From assembly GCA_009741485.1 (NCBI GenBank), contig CM019214.1, forward strand, positions 21,040,267 to 21,104,266: DNA of 64,000 nucleotides, read 5' to 3'. Both the position numbers and the translations under genes were made by a program. Below are positions 61,483 to 64,000 of the stretch, piece by piece; position 1 is the stretch's first letter; every line of letters begins with the position of its first letter. The notes below the pieces were generated by a model. That model saw only the letters and a list, made by a program, of their open reading frames with translations. It did not search any database and was not told the DNA's origin. This DNA is from Malurus cyaneus samueli. Its lineage: Eukaryota; Chordata; Aves; Passeriformes; Maluridae.

Positions 61483-64000
61483 GTGGTATGGCTTCTAAGA
61501 ATTTTGTGTTGGTTTTTGCTCAGATTGCAGATAGGCTGTTCTGTTTGAGTCCAAGGGTTATTTTTAGTTGAAAAGTTCTCCAATCCTGAATGGCCACAGA
61601 ACTCTTTTGCAAATGTTTCTAGGAAATCCCAGATCTGGTGAGGTGTACTTCACTCACTGAGCCAGGTCTTCTGTGGAAAATGGGAAAAGAGATTGCCAAA
61701 GATTGTTTACACAACTGTTAGAATTCCAAGAACTGCATTATTTTTTACACCTTTTACTTTTGAGAGCTTTAGTATGCACTTCAATAATTCCTCCAAAACA
61801 TAATTTTTGATAGAAAATATTACAAATATTAATAGGTCTCTGGAGATGGCAATGAGTAATTGTGGTCAAATTTTAGACTGCGTATTTCATCTGTAGGTTT
61901 GTTATTTGTGCTAGGTTTTAGTGGTGAGATTATACTTTACTACATGCTTTAAAAATGTTAAAAAAACTCTGGATAGTAAAGCATGGTATTCATATTGGCA
62001 AGGATGTTTATTGAGCTTATTACTTTCAAAGAGGAAAAATTTTATCATAATACATCAAGGCAATTGGAATAAGGAGATACTTATCACAAATATTTTCTCT
62101 TGAGAAAGGTGCTGCATGGAATTTATATTTTCATTTATTCATTTTTCTTTAAAAGGGAAATGAAAATAGATGTATCCATCAGCTTGTGGTGGATATGGCT
62201 GCTACTGTAGCTTGAAATACTTAGTACCTTATAACCTTATCATAGTAATAACACATGCCAAAGAGAAAGGAAATGCATTCCTAAATTTCTCATGTGGATT
62301 TCAGGCAGTGATATTGGAAATAAGTAGTATGTTAAGCCCGAGTGTGAGCATAAAATTTGATGGTGCCTGATCCTGAGTCATAGTTACATTGCTACTGGAG
62401 AGCTGCTAAGTTTGAAGCACAGGTGTGTATCCATACTCTTGCCAAAGTTACAAGTATAATATATAATGATATCTCTCTCACACCTGCCAGAACAGAATGG
62501 GACAAAATACAGTAAAACATTACATGGCCAGTAGGCAGTACAGTACAATGCATTTAGCAGGTTTTGTAATCAGAAATTACTCCATGACAATGCAACATGC
62601 ATGGAATATCCTGTGTTCGTGTAGTTTATGGTTAGACTGTTTATAATGAATGTTTTAGATGATATAAAAATGTGTGGTTGGTATTCTTTTTCGGTGTCTT
62701 TTTGGGTGTGTTGTTAGTTTCTTAAGGATATGAGACAGCAGAACCTTAAGCATTTTGCAATGGCCTTGAAAATGTGGCCTTTGAGGAAAATTTAATGTAA
62801 TAGGAAACACTGAATTACTACTTTTGTGAGTTTGGGAGATGTTAGAAATGACTGAGGTGCATCTAGATGATAGATGTGTATTATTTTAATGTGGATCAGA
62901 GTTTGCTTTGGAAGTCTCTTAAGTATCATGATCACCTTTTTTTTTCACTTCATGGAGCAGTCTGAGAGTTCATGCAATGGATATTTGGATCAGCATAACT
63001 GGGAGAAATGATCCAGGGGGACCTCATGTGCTTTTGCAACTAACGGGCATTGCATCCCATCTAGTCTGCGTCCAGACTAGAATTGGTTGAAAGAAAAGGG
63101 AAAGAGGAAGTTGGAATATGTGTAGTGCAGACATCAAGCCCATCAAGACCAGTTTTTTTGCTCAATAGGTGTGTTTCTGTGGTTCACATGACTTCCTGGG
63201 GTGTTTGTAGCTGATTCTGGAATGATCTGTTGGTGGACAGTGCAGGCGAATGCAGCCTGTGATAAACACACTGCATCACATGCTGCTACTCACCCAACTA
63301 ACCAATAATATAATTATAGAGAATGAATAGTAATACAAACTACAATGGTCAGTTGTAAAATCAAATCAGCATTAAAACCAGCATGCAAACATTTCTGAAA
63401 CATTGAGTACTACAGTATTTTGTGATCTAGTTGTGTTTTTTTTCAAATATACTAAAATAGGTCATATATGTCTACATTTATATTGTATTTTGCATAAGTA
63501 AGCATTATATTTTTAGAATGAATTTTGTTCTTTCTGGTGTTAGTTTCCCAAGGCTACGCTTGATCCTTGATCCTACTCAAATCCTTGAGCCATCCTATAC
63601 TTTCATTGTCTCATTATTTCATAAGTATAGCAAATCTACTTTATAACATGACAGAAAAGGTGCATTAGCATTTTGAAAGGGTGGGGATTTTGAAATGGCT
63701 TGTCAACTACTTGTTTGTGAGCTCTATCTTTTGCTTCCCGTATTAATGCTATTAAATCAGTACCTGTTCACTTCAACTGGATTACTTAATCCCAAAAAAT
63801 GTGTTCAGAATTTGGCCCAAATATATTTTATTTTGAGATTCAGGGCATAACTTTAATGCCTTCAAGTTGGTGTTGGTGTGTTTAATTGCTCCTATTGCAC
63901 AGAGAAGTGGAGTTTATTTCATCTGGATTCTTTTATAGAGTGGTAAAAACTTGTCCTAAATAGAATAAGACCTCAGTTGAGATCAGTCTTAGAAGTGGTA

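Larger units (their letters stand above)
48150..64000 (+). other. ANOS1: ANOS1 intron 1 (5' part; continues past the window)
   Basis: At least 15.85 kb follows the exon 1 donor. I looked for the expected exon 2 start (Asn-Asn-Gly-Ser then Trp-Cys-Gln) after an acceptor and did not find it. The first 500 bases belong to the CpG island. A T21 run sits at 48725-48745. Unique AT-rich sequence dominates from 49.5 kb, interrupted by a CR1 copy (52.7-53.2 kb), an A15 run (58705-58719) and a T20 run (61463-61482). Phrases at 54943-54968, 56176-56222 and 63805-63825 resemble old, decayed sauropsid repeats. A region at 60.75-61.23 kb is relatively GC-rich but shows no recognised exon. Confidence 0.8.

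Noticed and set aside
62480..62505. Cys-Gln-Asn reading considered as a possible ANOS1 exon 2
   Set aside because: The next residues do not match the expected His-Lys-Gln-Cys and there is no suitable acceptor. Not exon 2.

Overview
The window reads as vertebrate, specifically bird, nuclear DNA. It is AT-rich and gene-poor with no long intact open frames. Its interspersed repeats are the avian set: several CR1 LINE fragments, two long-terminal-repeat copies of endogenous-retrovirus type, and one possible MIR. It ends in one GC-rich CpG island. A single ambiguous base (n) sits at 1288. Which bird cannot be settled from this sequence; the LTR families are ones I associate with neognath birds, including passerines.

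Layout. Bases 1 to about 47,240 look like a long intergenic desert. I find no convincing coding exon there. It carries CR1 remnants at 4.6, 7.0, 28.3-29.0, 31.2-31.4, 38.8-39.1 and 42.9-44.4 kb. LTR copies lie at 7.70-8.28 and 30.07-30.90 kb. A GC-rich 46-48 bp minisatellite lies at 8.59-9.11 kb, and a locally duplicated segment at 31.3/31.9 kb. From 47.24 kb the sequence becomes a CpG island: a 360-bp GGGTGC/GGTGCG-type repeat, then GC boxes and a CCAAT box without a TATA box, then the first coding exon of ANOS1 (anosmin-1, KAL1) at 47,958-48,149, ending at a consensus splice donor. The rest, 48,150-64,000, reads as the 5' part of ANOS1 intron 1; I could not find exon 2. The intron carries a second CpG-containing patch at 49.0-49.5 kb, a CR1 copy at 52.7-53.2 kb and simple repeats.

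How it works together. The only recognisable gene is ANOS1, read left to right. Its exon 1 encodes the signal peptide and the start of the cysteine-rich domain of a secreted extracellular-matrix protein. The 48 kb to its left is flanking DNA that may hold regulatory sites. Two CTCF-like motifs (8553-8570 and 44717-44737), two RFX X-box-like palindromes and an intronic double palindrome matching the p53-family consensus are the most specific candidates, but all are motif readings only.

I did not find a new biological system here. The strongest unusual structures are the G-skewed repeat beside the ANOS1 promoter, the minisatellite with a CTCF-like site at its edge, and the 169-bp duplication spaced 568 bp apart.
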